Shown here one piece after another: positions 7,093-14,904 of a stretch of DNA of 23,768 bases. The translations under genes and the position numbers were made by a program. The DNA lies in NCBI GenBank assembly GCA_910579835.1, contig CAJTWQ010000031.1, forward strand, positions 1 through 23,768, given 5' to 3'. The DNA is from an uncultured Ruminococcus sp. GTDB taxonomy: Bacteria > Bacillota > Clostridia > Oscillospirales > Ruminococcaceae. The notes under the pieces were generated by a model. That model searched no databases. It was given only the letters and a program-made list of their open reading frames with translations, and was not told the origin of the DNA. The stretch's first letter is position 1. The number at the start of each line of letters is the position of its first letter.

Positions 7093-7875
7093 ATGAATAT
7101 TTACAGCGCAGGCTTTCACTCCGTTTACGGCAGCGGCTACAGGGTGTGCAAAAAGACGGAAATAGGGCGGTATGTCTTGATCTTCACTAAAAGCCGGGGG
7201 CACTTTGAGTTTGAGGGGGTATCCGCAGTGCTGCCCGCTGGAACTGCCGTTATATACGGCGGCGGATATGTCCGCAGTTACGGTGCCGACAGCGAACCGT
7301 TTGTCTGCGACTGGATAGATTTTGACGGAGAGAACGACGGGGAATTTCTTGATTCTCTGGAGCTTAGTATGAATCGTCCCATACGTTTTGCCGACGGGGA
7401 TTTTATTAGCGGACTTATCCGCAATATAGCGGAAGAGTTCTATTCTATTAGTTCAAGACGTGTAAAAATGCTTGACAATCTTTTGAAAACTTTGCTGGTC
7501 AAGCTGAGCGAAACCGGGATTCGCAGGGATAATTCGCAGCTTTCAGCAGATCCCCATTACAGTTCGCTGATTGATCTGAGGGCAAAGATATACCGTAATC
7601 CTCAGATGAAATGGAACGTGGATTCCATGGCGGCGGATGTAAATATGTCCCGATCTTATTTTCAACACCTTTACAGCGAGGTTTTCGGAGTATCGTGCAT
7701 GACGGATGTAATAAGCGGTAAAATTGAAAAGGCCAAAGAAATATTGAGCGAAACAGGCTGTACGGTATCGCAGGCGGCGTCAATGTGCGGATATGATAAC
7801 GAGGAACATTTTATGAGACAGTTCAAAAAGATAGTTGGCGTAACGCCGACGAAGTACAGGCAAGGCAAAAGGTGA
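7093..7875 (+). CDS. AraC/XylS-family transcriptional regulator
   Basis: Residues about 160-260 contain the two helix-turn-helix motifs of the AraC family: WNVDSMAADVNMSRSYFQHLYSEVFG in the first, and VSQAASMCGYDNEEHFMRQFKKIVGVTPTKYR with the family signature in the second. The N-terminal 150 residues look like a cupin-type effector domain (short beta strands, LPAGTAVIYGGG near 46-58), as in sugar-responsive AraC proteins. Effector and targets are unknown. GGAG 8 bases upstream gives the ATG at 7093, 4 bases after the glycosylase stop. It sits between two DNA repair genes and overlaps or touches the next gene, so it may simply ride in the operon; there is no evidence that it is an Ada-like alkylation sensor, because no Ada cysteine domain is present. 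Confidence 0.88.
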   Translation: MNIYSAGFHSVYGSGYRVCKKTEIGRYVLIFTKSRGHFEFEGVSAVLPAGTAVIYGGGYVRSYGADSEPFVCDWIDFDGENDGEFLDSLELSMNRPIRFADGDFISGLIRNIAEEFYSISSRRVKMLDNLLKTLLVKLSETGIRRDNSQLSADPHYSSLIDLRAKIYRNPQMKWNVDSMAADVNMSRSYFQHLYSEVFGVSCMTDVISGKIEKAKEILSETGCTVSQAASMCGYDNEEHFMRQFKKIVGVTPTKYRQGKR

Positions 7876-7880
7876 AGGAA

Positions 7881-8246
7881 ATGACAGAATATCTGAAAAA
7901 ATATATGGAAACAGTAAATGAACGACTGACAGGTTATACCAGTTTCAAGGAGCTTGAGGAGATTTTCAGCGAGCATAAGGACAAAATTTCATTTATGCAG
8001 CATGAGCGGATAGTTCACTTCCTCGTGACTATGATGTTTGCCCTTATTCTTTCGGTTTTTATGACGGCGGCGCTTATTCTGGAAAATCCGATGCTTCTTG
8101 TGCTTGTGGTTATAATTATTGTTTTGCTGAGTTTTTACATAAAACATTACTATTTTCTGGAAAATACTGTTCAGGAAATGTACAGGGTGTATGACAGGAT
8201 TCTGGAAGAACGCAGGAATGTCGTTCGTAAGGAGGAACAATCATGA
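7881..8246 (+). CDS. Small membrane protein with two transmembrane helices, function unknown
   Basis: The 121-residue product has a soluble amphipathic N-terminus (1-45), two hydrophobic helices (about 46-66 and 71-88) joined by a tight turn ENPM, and a charged helical C-terminus ending RNVVRKEEQS. It resembles no family I can name. The ATG at 7881 is preferred, with AGGTGA 5 bases upstream; an in-frame GTG at 7872 would add three residues and overlap the AraC stop by 4 bases. Its last 4 bases overlap the start of endonuclease III (ATGA), so it is clearly translated in series with its neighbours. Both termini carry many charges and would lie on the same side of the membrane, probably the cytoplasm. 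Confidence 0.75.
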   Translation: MTEYLKKYMETVNERLTGYTSFKELEEIFSEHKDKISFMQHERIVHFLVTMMFALILSVFMTAALILENPMLLVLVVIIIVLLSFYIKHYYFLENTVQEMYRVYDRILEERRNVVRKEEQS

Positions 8247-8884
8247 CAAAAAAAGAAATTGCTGATCTGGCATGCATGGAGCTTGAAAAGATATATCCGG
8301 ATATCGGCTGTACGCTGACTTATGAAAAACCGTATGAGCTAATGTTTGCAGCACGTCTGGCGGCTCAGTGTACTGATGCAAGAGTAAATATCGTCACAAA
8401 AACGCTTTTTAAGAAATATCCGACATTGGAGGATTTTGCAGATGCGGATCTTCAGGAACTTGAACAGGATGTGAAGCCCTGCGGATTTTATCACACAAAA
8501 GCTCTGAGTCTGAAAACAATGGCTAATCAGCTTATCAATAACTTTGGCGGAGAGGTTCCGTCAACAATGGAGGAGCTTCTGACCCTTTCAGGAATCGGCA
8601 GAAAGACAGCTAATCTTATGATGGGTGATGTATTCGGAAAACCGGCTATTGTTACCGATACGCACTGTATACGGATTACCGGACGGCTGGGACTTACCGC
8701 AAACAAGGAACCGGCAAAGGTAGAAAAGGATTTGATAAAGCTGATTCCGCCTGAAATTTCTTCTCATTTCTGCCACCAGACCGTGCAGTTTGGCAGGGAT
8801 ATATGCAGGGCGAGAAGCCCAAAATGCGGAGAGTGTCCTCTGAATTATTTCTGTAAGCATTACAGTAAAGTTTCTAAACCATAA
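8243..8884 (+). CDS. nth: Endonuclease III (DNA glycosylase/AP lyase)
   Basis: Nth removes oxidised pyrimidines and nicks the strand by beta-elimination. The helix-hairpin-helix LSGIGRKTA (115-123) supplies the catalytic Lys K121, and VTDTH (137-141) the catalytic Asp D139. The four [4Fe-4S] ligands C188, C195, C198, C204 have the standard x6-x2-x5 spacing. LAAQCTDARVN (39-49) matches the family LSAQTTD block. Length (213) is typical. In the usual VDTHV block this protein has TDTHC. GGAGGA lies 8 bases before the ATG, which overlaps the preceding stop by 4 bases. With the AAG-type glycosylase four genes earlier it gives the run a base-excision repair component. Confidence 0.93.
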   Translation: MTKKEIADLACMELEKIYPDIGCTLTYEKPYELMFAARLAAQCTDARVNIVTKTLFKKYPTLEDFADADLQELEQDVKPCGFYHTKALSLKTMANQLINNFGGEVPSTMEELLTLSGIGRKTANLMMGDVFGKPAIVTDTHCIRITGRLGLTANKEPAKVEKDLIKLIPPEISSHFCHQTVQFGRDICRARSPKCGECPLNYFCKHYSKVSKP

Positions 8885-8893
8885 CAGTGATCA

Positions 8894-8917
8894 AACCGCT
8901 CTGCCGGAAGCGGAGTT
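8894..8917 (+). terminator. Weak hairpin after nth
   Basis: AACCGCT (8894-8900) and AGCGG-A-GTT (8909-8916) pair with one bulged A around an 8-base loop, followed by only TTTTG. It could attenuate rather than end transcription between nth and yjbQ. Confidence 0.4.
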
Positions 8918-8937
8918 TTGAAGAAAGGAGATAGTCT

Positions 8938-9333
8938 ATGATATTTGATTTTCAGCTAAGAACCCCTAAACAGGGCATGGTGGATATAACAAATGAAGTA
9001 ACCGAAGCTATTGCCGAAAGCGGTGTAAACGAGGGAATTTGCATTATTTTTTGTCCCCATACTACGGCGGCAATTACAATAAACGAAAACGCTGATCCCG
9101 ATGTGAAATCTGATTTTCTTTTGGGGATGGATAAAACTTTTCCGGAGCTGAGCGGATTCCGTCATTCAGAGGGGAATTCTGACGCTCATATTAAATCTTC
9201 GGCTGTCGGAGCAAGCGAGACGGTGATCGTTGCAAGCGGAAAACCTTTTTTGGGTACATGGCAGGGAATTTATTTCTGTGAATTTGATGGTCCGAGAACA
9301 AGAAAATTTTATGTTAAAGTTATGAGCGACTGA
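8938..9333 (+). CDS. yjbQ: YjbQ/UPF0047 family protein
   Basis: The 131-residue product is a single YjbQ domain with CPHTTAAITINENADPDVKSD (40-60 region), DAHIKSSAVG and GTWQGIYFCEFDGPR, the family's three conserved blocks; the His residues form its putative metal or active site. The family is annotated as secondary thiamine-phosphate synthase because some members rescue thiE mutants at low efficiency, but its real role is unknown. AAAGGAG about 8 bases upstream fixes the start. It lies 53 bases after nth past a weak hairpin, so it may be the last gene of the run or a separate unit. No thiamine gene is nearby. Confidence 0.88.
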   Translation: MIFDFQLRTPKQGMVDITNEVTEAIAESGVNEGICIIFCPHTTAAITINENADPDVKSDFLLGMDKTFPELSGFRHSEGNSDAHIKSSAVGASETVIVASGKPFLGTWQGIYFCEFDGPRTRKFYVKVMSD

Positions 9334-9453
9334 CCGGTATTACGCTGGATTCAGCCGTGATTCCGCTTCGCTTTTTTGGGGATGCTAATTTTGAGTCCGT
9401 ATGGAGAAGAAAAATGGAATCGGGAAAGTCAGGCTTTTAATAAGGAGGTAAAA

Positions 9454-11970
9454 ATGAAAAAATTCATGAAAAAAACAATGTCGGCGGTACTTTCGCTGGC
9501 AACTGCCGTTTCTCTTACGGCGTCAATGGCGGTTTATGCTGATGTTACGCCTAATCCCGTTATAAGTCGCAATTGTCCTGCTTTTGATAAGGACGGTGAT
9601 TCCTATTCGGCAAAGCAGGGTAACGACGAACACTATTTTTCTTTCTGGAACGTATCTGCGCCAAATTATCTGGCTTACGATTTATCAGAAGTTCCGGAGT
9701 TTCAGCGCAGAAAAGTAATGGCTGTGTGGTACAATACAAGCTCTTATGACAGCATAGGTCAGTATCAGTCACGTAATATGGAGCCTTTCAGCTATACGAT
9801 CGAGGTGAACAGCGCACCGGGCGGCGAATATCCGGAAGACGGCTGGGAGGTTGCCGTGACAGTGGAGGAGAATACTCTAAGCTCACGTCAGCATAAGATA
9901 AATATGGAACACTACAATTGGATACGAATGAATGTCACATCCTCTGATGTTGGCGCGGGTTCAAATGTAAGCATTAATTTCGATGTTCACAGCATTACAG
10001 ACGAAGTTTCCGACAGTTGGCTGTTTTTGGGGGATTCTATCACTGCCGGCGGAATGAACAACTGCTACGGTACAGGATTTGCAACATATATAAACCAGAT
10101 TGACGAGCGATATTTCCCCATTCAGGAGAACGGCGGAATCGGCGGTATACGGTCATCCGACGGCAGGGATAACATAGACCGCTGGCTGGAGTTGTATCAG
10201 GGAAAATATGTCAGTATCGCTTACGGAACCAACGACGCATGGGGCAGTGACGGCAGCAATGTCAATGAATATTACAAGAATACAAAATATATGATAGACG
10301 CCGTGCTCAAATCCGGATTTGTTCCTGTTTTGCCAAGAATCCCGTATTCTACAAATACCGATGTAAACAAAAATCTTGATTTGTTCAACGATCAGATAGA
10401 CAGACTCTATGAGGAATATGGTGAGCAGCTTGTGCAGGGACCTGATTTTGATGCTTTTTTCCGTGAGAATCCCGATTATCTCAGCAGCGACGGCGTCCAC
10501 CCGAATTCCGAGGGCTACGATGCCATGAGACAGCAATGGGCAAAGGAAATGTACGAGAAGGTGTACAAGACAGCGCCGGAGGATATGTCAGCGCTTGAAT
10601 ATCTGATATATGAAAAAAATGAACGGGGAAGCATTACTATTATTGGATGTGATAGAGATTATAAGGGCGCGATGTATATTCCTTCGATGATAGACGGAAT
10701 TTCAGTAGAAGAAATTAAAGCTAACGCTTTTGAAGGCTGTACCGGTCTGACATCTGTTGAGATCGGAAACGGAATCAGAGTAATAGATTATGAAGCTTTT
10801 AAAGACTGCACAAGCCTGACCTCCATAAAAATTCCGGATTCTGTTGAAATAATTGGCGGCAAAGTGTGCTGTGGATGCAGCGCTATGGAGGAATTTAATG
10901 TTCCGGCAGGATTTACGGGTGATCTCGAGGAAATCTTTATGGGTATGGACAATCTGAGGGCTATAAATGTTGAGGACGGAAATAAGCGATATATGTCTGT
11001 AGACGGCGTGCTTTACGGATGCGGAAATTTCTATCCAAACGGCGAAGATAACAATGAAATAACGGAGCTTGTGGCAGTTCCTCCGACTTATGAAACGGAC
11101 AATCTTATTATTCCGGAGGGAATTAAAACTACGGCATATGGAGCGCTGTATCAATGCAGCAAGGTCACTGGAATAACTCTGCCCGACAGTATGGAAAGCT
11201 TTAATTGCATTTCCTACTATATATCTCCTAATGGTATGGATATAGGCATAAAAAAACTGCATATAACAAAGAAACTTAGTATTCCGTCTGAATTGGCATT
11301 GATGTGCCCTTATCTGGAGAAGATAACGCTTGACCCCGAAAATGAAAATTATACGCTTGCTGACGGTGTGCTGTATAATAAGGATATGACCCGTGTTAAG
11401 TGTTATCCGCCGAATAAGGCTGCGGTAAAGCTGTATGAGGTTCCCGATACGATCACAGAATTGAGCAGATATTGTATGTATAATGCAAATGCAGAGGAAG
11501 TAATACTTCCCGAAAGCGTAAGTAAGCTGGGTATTGAAGCAATTGTCACACCAAGTCTCAAACGTATCACAATATTGAATCCTGAATGCGAGCTGCTTGG
11601 AAATAATGCTGTCGCTAATAATATGAAAGGCGAATATTCCGGCGTTATCTGCGGATATGAAGGCTCAACGGCGCAGGAATATGCGGAACGTTACGGCTAT
11701 GAATTTGAAAGCCTTGGAGTAAGCGGCAGGGCTGTTCCCGGCGATGCAAACTGCAACGGCGAAGTAAGGCTGAACGATGCAGTGCTGATAATGCAGTCGA
11801 TAGGAAATCCCGATGTATACGGCGTTAACGGGTCAAACGAGACTCATATCACGGAAGCAGGTGTGAAAAACGGCGATGTTTTCAATAACGGAGATGGTCT
11901 GACAAACAGCGATGCATTAGCAGTTCAGAAGTATCTTATAGGATTGATTGACAGTCTGCCCGAAAAGTAA
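9454..11970 (+). CDS. Secreted SGNH-hydrolase with BspA-like leucine-rich repeats and a C-terminal type I dockerin
   Basis: The start at 9454 is set by AAGGAGG 6 bases upstream and gives a clean signal peptide (KKTMSAVLSLATAVSLTASMAVYA, cleavage before DVTPN); an in-frame ATG at 9376 would add 26 residues and bury it. The 838-residue protein has a beta-rich N-terminal region (about 30-185), then an SGNH/GDSL hydrolase: GDSIT with nucleophile S195, GTND with N260, and DGVH with D346 and H349. From about 370 to 740 come BspA/LRR_5-type repeats (AFEGCTGLTSVEIG, AFKDCTSLTSIKIPDSVEIIG). Residues 763-838 are a dockerin: loop DANCNGEVRLND, then DVFNNGDGLTNSD, which is one residue longer than the usual loop. 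Dockerins bind cohesins of a scaffoldin, so this is probably a cellulosomal or cell-surface carbohydrate esterase, for example a xylan deacetylase. Substrate is not shown by sequence. Confidence 0.88.
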   Translation: MKKFMKKTMSAVLSLATAVSLTASMAVYADVTPNPVISRNCPAFDKDGDSYSAKQGNDEHYFSFWNVSAPNYLAYDLSEVPEFQRRKVMAVWYNTSSYDSIGQYQSRNMEPFSYTIEVNSAPGGEYPEDGWEVAVTVEENTLSSRQHKINMEHYNWIRMNVTSSDVGAGSNVSINFDVHSITDEVSDSWLFLGDSITAGGMNNCYGTGFATYINQIDERYFPIQENGGIGGIRSSDGRDNIDRWLELYQGKYVSIAYGTNDAWGSDGSNVNEYYKNTKYMIDAVLKSGFVPVLPRIPYSTNTDVNKNLDLFNDQIDRLYEEYGEQLVQGPDFDAFFRENPDYLSSDGVHPNSEGYDAMRQQWAKEMYEKVYKTAPEDMSALEYLIYEKNERGSITIIGCDRDYKGAMYIPSMIDGISVEEIKANAFEGCTGLTSVEIGNGIRVIDYEAFKDCTSLTSIKIPDSVEIIGGKVCCGCSAMEEFNVPAGFTGDLEEIFMGMDNLRAINVEDGNKRYMSVDGVLYGCGNFYPNGEDNNEITELVAVPPTYETDNLIIPEGIKTTAYGALYQCSKVTGITLPDSMESFNCISYYISPNGMDIGIKKLHITKKLSIPSELALMCPYLEKITLDPENENYTLADGVLYNKDMTRVKCYPPNKAAVKLYEVPDTITELSRYCMYNANAEEVILPESVSKLGIEAIVTPSLKRITILNPECELLGNNAVANNMKGEYSGVICGYEGSTAQEYAERYGYEFESLGVSGRAVPGDANCNGEVRLNDAVLIMQSIGNPDVYGVNGSNETHITEAGVKNGDVFNNGDGLTNSDALAVQKYLIGLIDSLPEK

Positions 11971-11991
11971 TTGAAAATTTACAGAAAACAG

Positions 11992-12020
11992 TTGACTATT
12001 TGGTGAGAATAGGGTATTAT
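11992..12020 (+). promoter_or_regulatory. Sigma-A type promoter for the GH25-manA-glcK unit
   Basis: TTGACT (11992-11997), a 17-base spacer and TATTAT (12015-12020) give a near-consensus promoter 86 bases before the GH25 start. It separates this unit from the dockerin gene that ends at 11970. Confidence 0.8.
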
Positions 12021-12106
12021 AAATGTAGAAAGAATAAAGGCATCTCTATGAACATGTTCAGAATCTTTTTGTCGTTCAGAGCTGCCCTGAAAAAGGAGAT
12101 AAACAT

Positions 12107-12841
12107 TTGCATTTGTTAAAAAAACTGATTTGTATAATTACTGGAGGGATTCTTACCGGAACAGCAATGGCCGCATCGCTCTACTATTCGTCGGCAACGG
12201 TAAACAGGAAAAAATATCCTGTGTTCGGAGTGGATGTTTCCAATTATCAGGGGATTATAGACTGGAAACGGCTGGAGGCTCAGGATGTTTCATTTGCTTT
12301 TATAAAGGCGACAGAGGGCAGCGGTCATGTGGACGAGTCAATAAGGAGAAATCTTGAAAATGCCGCAGAGACCCATATAAAGCTGTCGGCATATCATTTT
12401 TTCAGCTTTGACAGTTCCGGAGAAACTCAGGCGGCAAACTTTATATCCGTCGTTTCCAGGGAAGAAATAGATATGCCGCCGGTTGTGGATATTGAATATT
12501 ACGCCGACAAGAAAAGCTGCAAGCCCTCCTGCGAGGAAACGGAGGCTATTCTTCGTCCTCTTTTGGACGATCTGGAGGAATATTATGGTGAGAAACCGAT
12601 TATCTATACTACTCTGTCCGTTTATTGCCGATATATAAAGGAAAATTTCAGTGATTATCCCCTGTGGATAAGAAGTGTGAACATGGAGCCTGATCTGCTG
12701 AACTGGAAGTTCTGGCAATTTTCTGACAAGGGCAGATTGGACGGTTATTACGGTGATGAGAAATGTATAGATTTCAATGTTTACAATGGTACTATGGAGG
12801 AATTTATTAAGGAATACGGAGGAAGCAATGACGCCATTTGA
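12107..12841 (+). CDS. Membrane-anchored GH25 lysozyme-like hydrolase
   Basis: GH25 enzymes cut the beta-1,4 bond between N-acetylmuramic acid and N-acetylglucosamine in peptidoglycan. GVDVSNYQGIIDW (41-53) is the family's first strand with D43, and PPVVDIEYY (124-132) carries the catalytic D128 and E130. WQFSDKGRLDG near the C-terminus also matches. Residues 6-28 are a single hydrophobic segment without a clear cleavage site or lipobox, so it is probably an N-terminal anchor. The start is a TTG at 12107, 8 bases after AAGGAG; no in-frame ATG occurs before the conserved core. The 3' end overlaps manA by 14 bases. Length 244 is one catalytic domain without wall-binding repeats, suggesting housekeeping wall turnover rather than a phage endolysin. 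Confidence 0.87.
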   Translation: MHLLKKLICIITGGILTGTAMAASLYYSSATVNRKKYPVFGVDVSNYQGIIDWKRLEAQDVSFAFIKATEGSGHVDESIRRNLENAAETHIKLSAYHFFSFDSSGETQAANFISVVSREEIDMPPVVDIEYYADKKSCKPSCEETEAILRPLLDDLEEYYGEKPIIYTTLSVYCRYIKENFSDYPLWIRSVNMEPDLLNWKFWQFSDKGRLDGYYGDEKCIDFNVYNGTMEEFIKEYGGSNDAI

Positions 12842-13796
12842 ACTTTTGCCGCCGATTAAGGACTATATCTGGGGCGGAACAAAATTAAGGGATGAATTCG
12901 GCAAGAAGAGCAGTCTTGACCGCCTTGCTGAAAGCTGGGAACTGAGCTGCCATAAAGACGGTTTGAGCGTTATATCCGGAGGAAAATATGACGGAATGAC
13001 TCTTGAAGCTTTTCTGAAGGAGCATCCGGAGTCAATACGCAAAAATTGTCATGTCTATGAGGGGCTTCCGATACTGATAAAGCTTATTGACGCAAAGGAA
13101 GATCTTTCGGTTCAGGTGCATCCGGATGATGAATATGCCCGAAAAAATGAGGGGGACAATGGCAAAACCGAAATGTGGTATGTCGTTGACTGCGACGAGG
13201 GAGCGGAGCTTATCTACGGCTTTAAAGAGAAGATCTCCAAGGAAGAATTTCGTAAAGCAATCGAGGAAAATACTCTGCTTGATAAGGTGAATCGTGTAAA
13301 AGTCCACAGGAGAGACGTTTTTTTAATCGAACCGGGAACTCTTCATGCAATCGGCAAAGGTATCCTTATTGCCGAGATACAGCAAAGTTCAAATGTCACA
13401 TACCGTGTTTACGATTACGGACGTATCGGAGCTGACGGTAAGCCCAGAGAGCTTCATATCGAAAAGGCGCTTGAAGTCACAAGACTTGAGCCGCCGCCGA
13501 AAAAACATAGCCGATCAGAAATAGTCAGGCTGCCTGACGCTGTATGCAGTTCCCTTTGCGGATGTAAATATTTTTCAGCAACCAAATACGATATCATTAC
13601 TCAATTTTCTGTAAGTGCTCCGGAAGTATTTTGTCATATTCTGGTTATTGACGGAGAGGCTGATATTTATTCAGATATATCGCCGGAAAGCGATGAACTG
13701 ATGCATATAAAAAAAGGCACAAGCGTATTTGTTCCGGCAGGAACTGATACGATTTATATAAAAGGCAGATGCAGTATTATATTAACAACAACTTAA
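12828..13796 (+). CDS. manA: Mannose-6-phosphate isomerase, class I
   Basis: ManA interconverts mannose-6-phosphate and fructose-6-phosphate with one zinc ion. QVHPDD (96-101) gives ligands Q96 and H98, KTEMWYV (113-119) gives E115, and GTLHAIG (170-176) gives H173. The C-terminal third is a second, degraded cupin. At 322 residues it is the short bacterial form, as in Bacillus. The ATG at 12828 has GGAGG about 5 bases upstream and starts MTPFELLPPIKDYIWGG, the usual beginning; a longer frame opening at 12777 lies wholly inside GH25 and is rejected. It overlaps the GH25 stop by 14 bases and is followed after 13 bases by glucokinase, so hexose entry steps are co-expressed. Confidence 0.92.
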   Translation: MTPFELLPPIKDYIWGGTKLRDEFGKKSSLDRLAESWELSCHKDGLSVISGGKYDGMTLEAFLKEHPESIRKNCHVYEGLPILIKLIDAKEDLSVQVHPDDEYARKNEGDNGKTEMWYVVDCDEGAELIYGFKEKISKEEFRKAIEENTLLDKVNRVKVHRRDVFLIEPGTLHAIGKGILIAEIQQSSNVTYRVYDYGRIGADGKPRELHIEKALEVTRLEPPPKKHSRSEIVRLPDAVCSSLCGCKYFSATKYDIITQFSVSAPEVFCHILVIDGEADIYSDISPESDELMHIKKGTSVFVPAGTDTIYIKGRCSIILTTT

Positions 13797-13809
13797 GGAG
13801 GATTTTAAA

Positions 13810-14766
13810 ATGAAATATTATGTAGGAATTGATTTGGGCGGTACAAACATCGTTGCGGGAGTTGTAGACGAGAAATACAACATTATTGCAAAGGCAAGCA
13901 CAAAGACAAACTGCCCCCGTCCGGATAAGGAAATTGCCGGCGATATGGCAAAAATGGCTTTGCTGGCTGTAAAGAATGCCAATCTGACAATTGACGATAT
14001 TGAGTGGATAGGTATCGGAACACCGGGAATCGCCAACAGCGCTACTGGTATTATTGAAAGAGCAAGCAATCTCGGTTTTGAAAATACGCCTATGGTAAAA
14101 TATATCAACGAGAGCATTGACAAACCCGTTTTCATTGAAAACGACGCTAACGCAGCCGCTTACGGTGAATTTGTTGCCGGTGCGGCAAAGGGTGCGAAAA
14201 ACGCCGTATGCATTACTCTTGGCACAGGCGTCGGCGGGGGAATAATCATTGACGGCAAGATTTATTCCGGTTCAAATTTTAGCGGTGCTGAGATCGGACA
14301 CACTGTAATCGAGGTTGACGGAGCGCAGTGCTCATGCGGCAGAAAGGGCTGCTTTGAGGCGTATTCCTCTGCCACAGGCCTTATCCGTATGACAAAGGAA
14401 GCCATCGCACAGTTTCCGGACTGCACAATGGCTGAGATCGCAGCGGAAAAGGGTAAGGTCACAGCACGGACATCCTTTGATGCAATGAGGGCAGGGGACA
14501 AGGCAGCTAAGGACGTTGTTGACAAGTACATAAAATATCTTGCGGCCGGAATCACTAATACTATCAATATTTTCCAGCCTGACGTGCTCTGCATCGGCGG
14601 CGGTGTGTGCAATGAGGGAGATCCTCTGCTGCTCCCTGTAAAGGCTCTTGTTGAAAAAGAGGACTTCGCAAATAAATCTGCAAAGCGTACAGAGATCGTT
14701 ATTGCAAAGCTGGGCAATGACGCCGGAATCATCGGTGCAGCGTTCCTCGGCAGGGCAAATGCATAA
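13810..14766 (+). CDS. glcK: ROK-family glucokinase
   Basis: The enzyme phosphorylates glucose to glucose-6-phosphate with ATP. DLGGTN (8-13) is the phosphate loop, END (110-112) contains the catalytic D112, LGTGVGGG (137-144) is the second phosphate loop, and H164 with CSCGRKGC (174-181) forms the ROK zinc site. Length 318 is typical. AAGGAGG is 10 bases upstream of the ATG, 13 bases after manA. No helix-turn-helix domain is present, so it is a kinase and not a ROK repressor. A strong terminator follows at 14784. Other ROK hexokinases such as N-acetylmannosamine kinase remain possible; glucokinase is the best fit by overall sequence. Confidence 0.92.
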   Translation: MKYYVGIDLGGTNIVAGVVDEKYNIIAKASTKTNCPRPDKEIAGDMAKMALLAVKNANLTIDDIEWIGIGTPGIANSATGIIERASNLGFENTPMVKYINESIDKPVFIENDANAAAYGEFVAGAAKGAKNAVCITLGTGVGGGIIIDGKIYSGSNFSGAEIGHTVIEVDGAQCSCGRKGCFEAYSSATGLIRMTKEAIAQFPDCTMAEIAAEKGKVTARTSFDAMRAGDKAAKDVVDKYIKYLAAGITNTINIFQPDVLCIGGGVCNEGDPLLLPVKALVEKEDFANKSAKRTEIVIAKLGNDAGIIGAAFLGRANA

Positions 14767-14781
14767 TTTTTAATAATGTTA

Positions 14782-14834
14782 TTGGCTATATGCATAAATT
14801 TCCTTTAGGTTTTTGTGCATATAGCCGATTTTTT
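14782..14834 (+). terminator. Rho-independent terminator of the GH25-manA-glcK unit
   Basis: GGCTATATGCA (14784-14794) pairs with TGCATATAGCC (14816-14826), an 11-bp perfect stem that extends by wobble and A-U pairs outward, with a 21-base loop, followed by GATTTTTTG. It lies 18 bases after the glcK stop. Confidence 0.88.
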
Positions 14835-14836
14835 GT

Positions 14837-14851
14837 ATTGATATTATCAAT
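14837..14851. promoter_or_regulatory. Perfect inverted repeat upstream of the ECF sigma gene (possible operator)
   Basis: ATTGATA-T-TATCAAT is a 7-1-7 perfect palindrome 53 bases before the sigma factor start. It lies in the only space available for that gene's promoter. It is A/T-rich, so chance is not excluded, and no clear -35/-10 pair was found around it. Confidence 0.35.
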
Positions 14852-14904
14852 TTGTTCCGCTTCTGACACTATATTTATGAATCGATTCAAAGGAGGGATT
14901 TGTT

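Noticed and set aside
7872..7883. GTG start for the small membrane protein
   Set aside because: The ATG at 7881 has a better spaced AGGTGA; the GTG remains possible and would add three residues.
9334..9380. Terminator after yjbQ, suggested by GCTTCGCTTTTTT
   Set aside because: The bases before the T-run do not form a convincing stem; only 4-bp partial pairings were found.
9376..9453. Upstream ATG for the dockerin protein
   Set aside because: It lacks a ribosome binding site and would place 26 hydrophilic residues before a clear signal peptide.
12777..12827. Longer start of manA
   Set aside because: It lies wholly within GH25, has no ribosome binding site, and the conserved protein begins at 12828.
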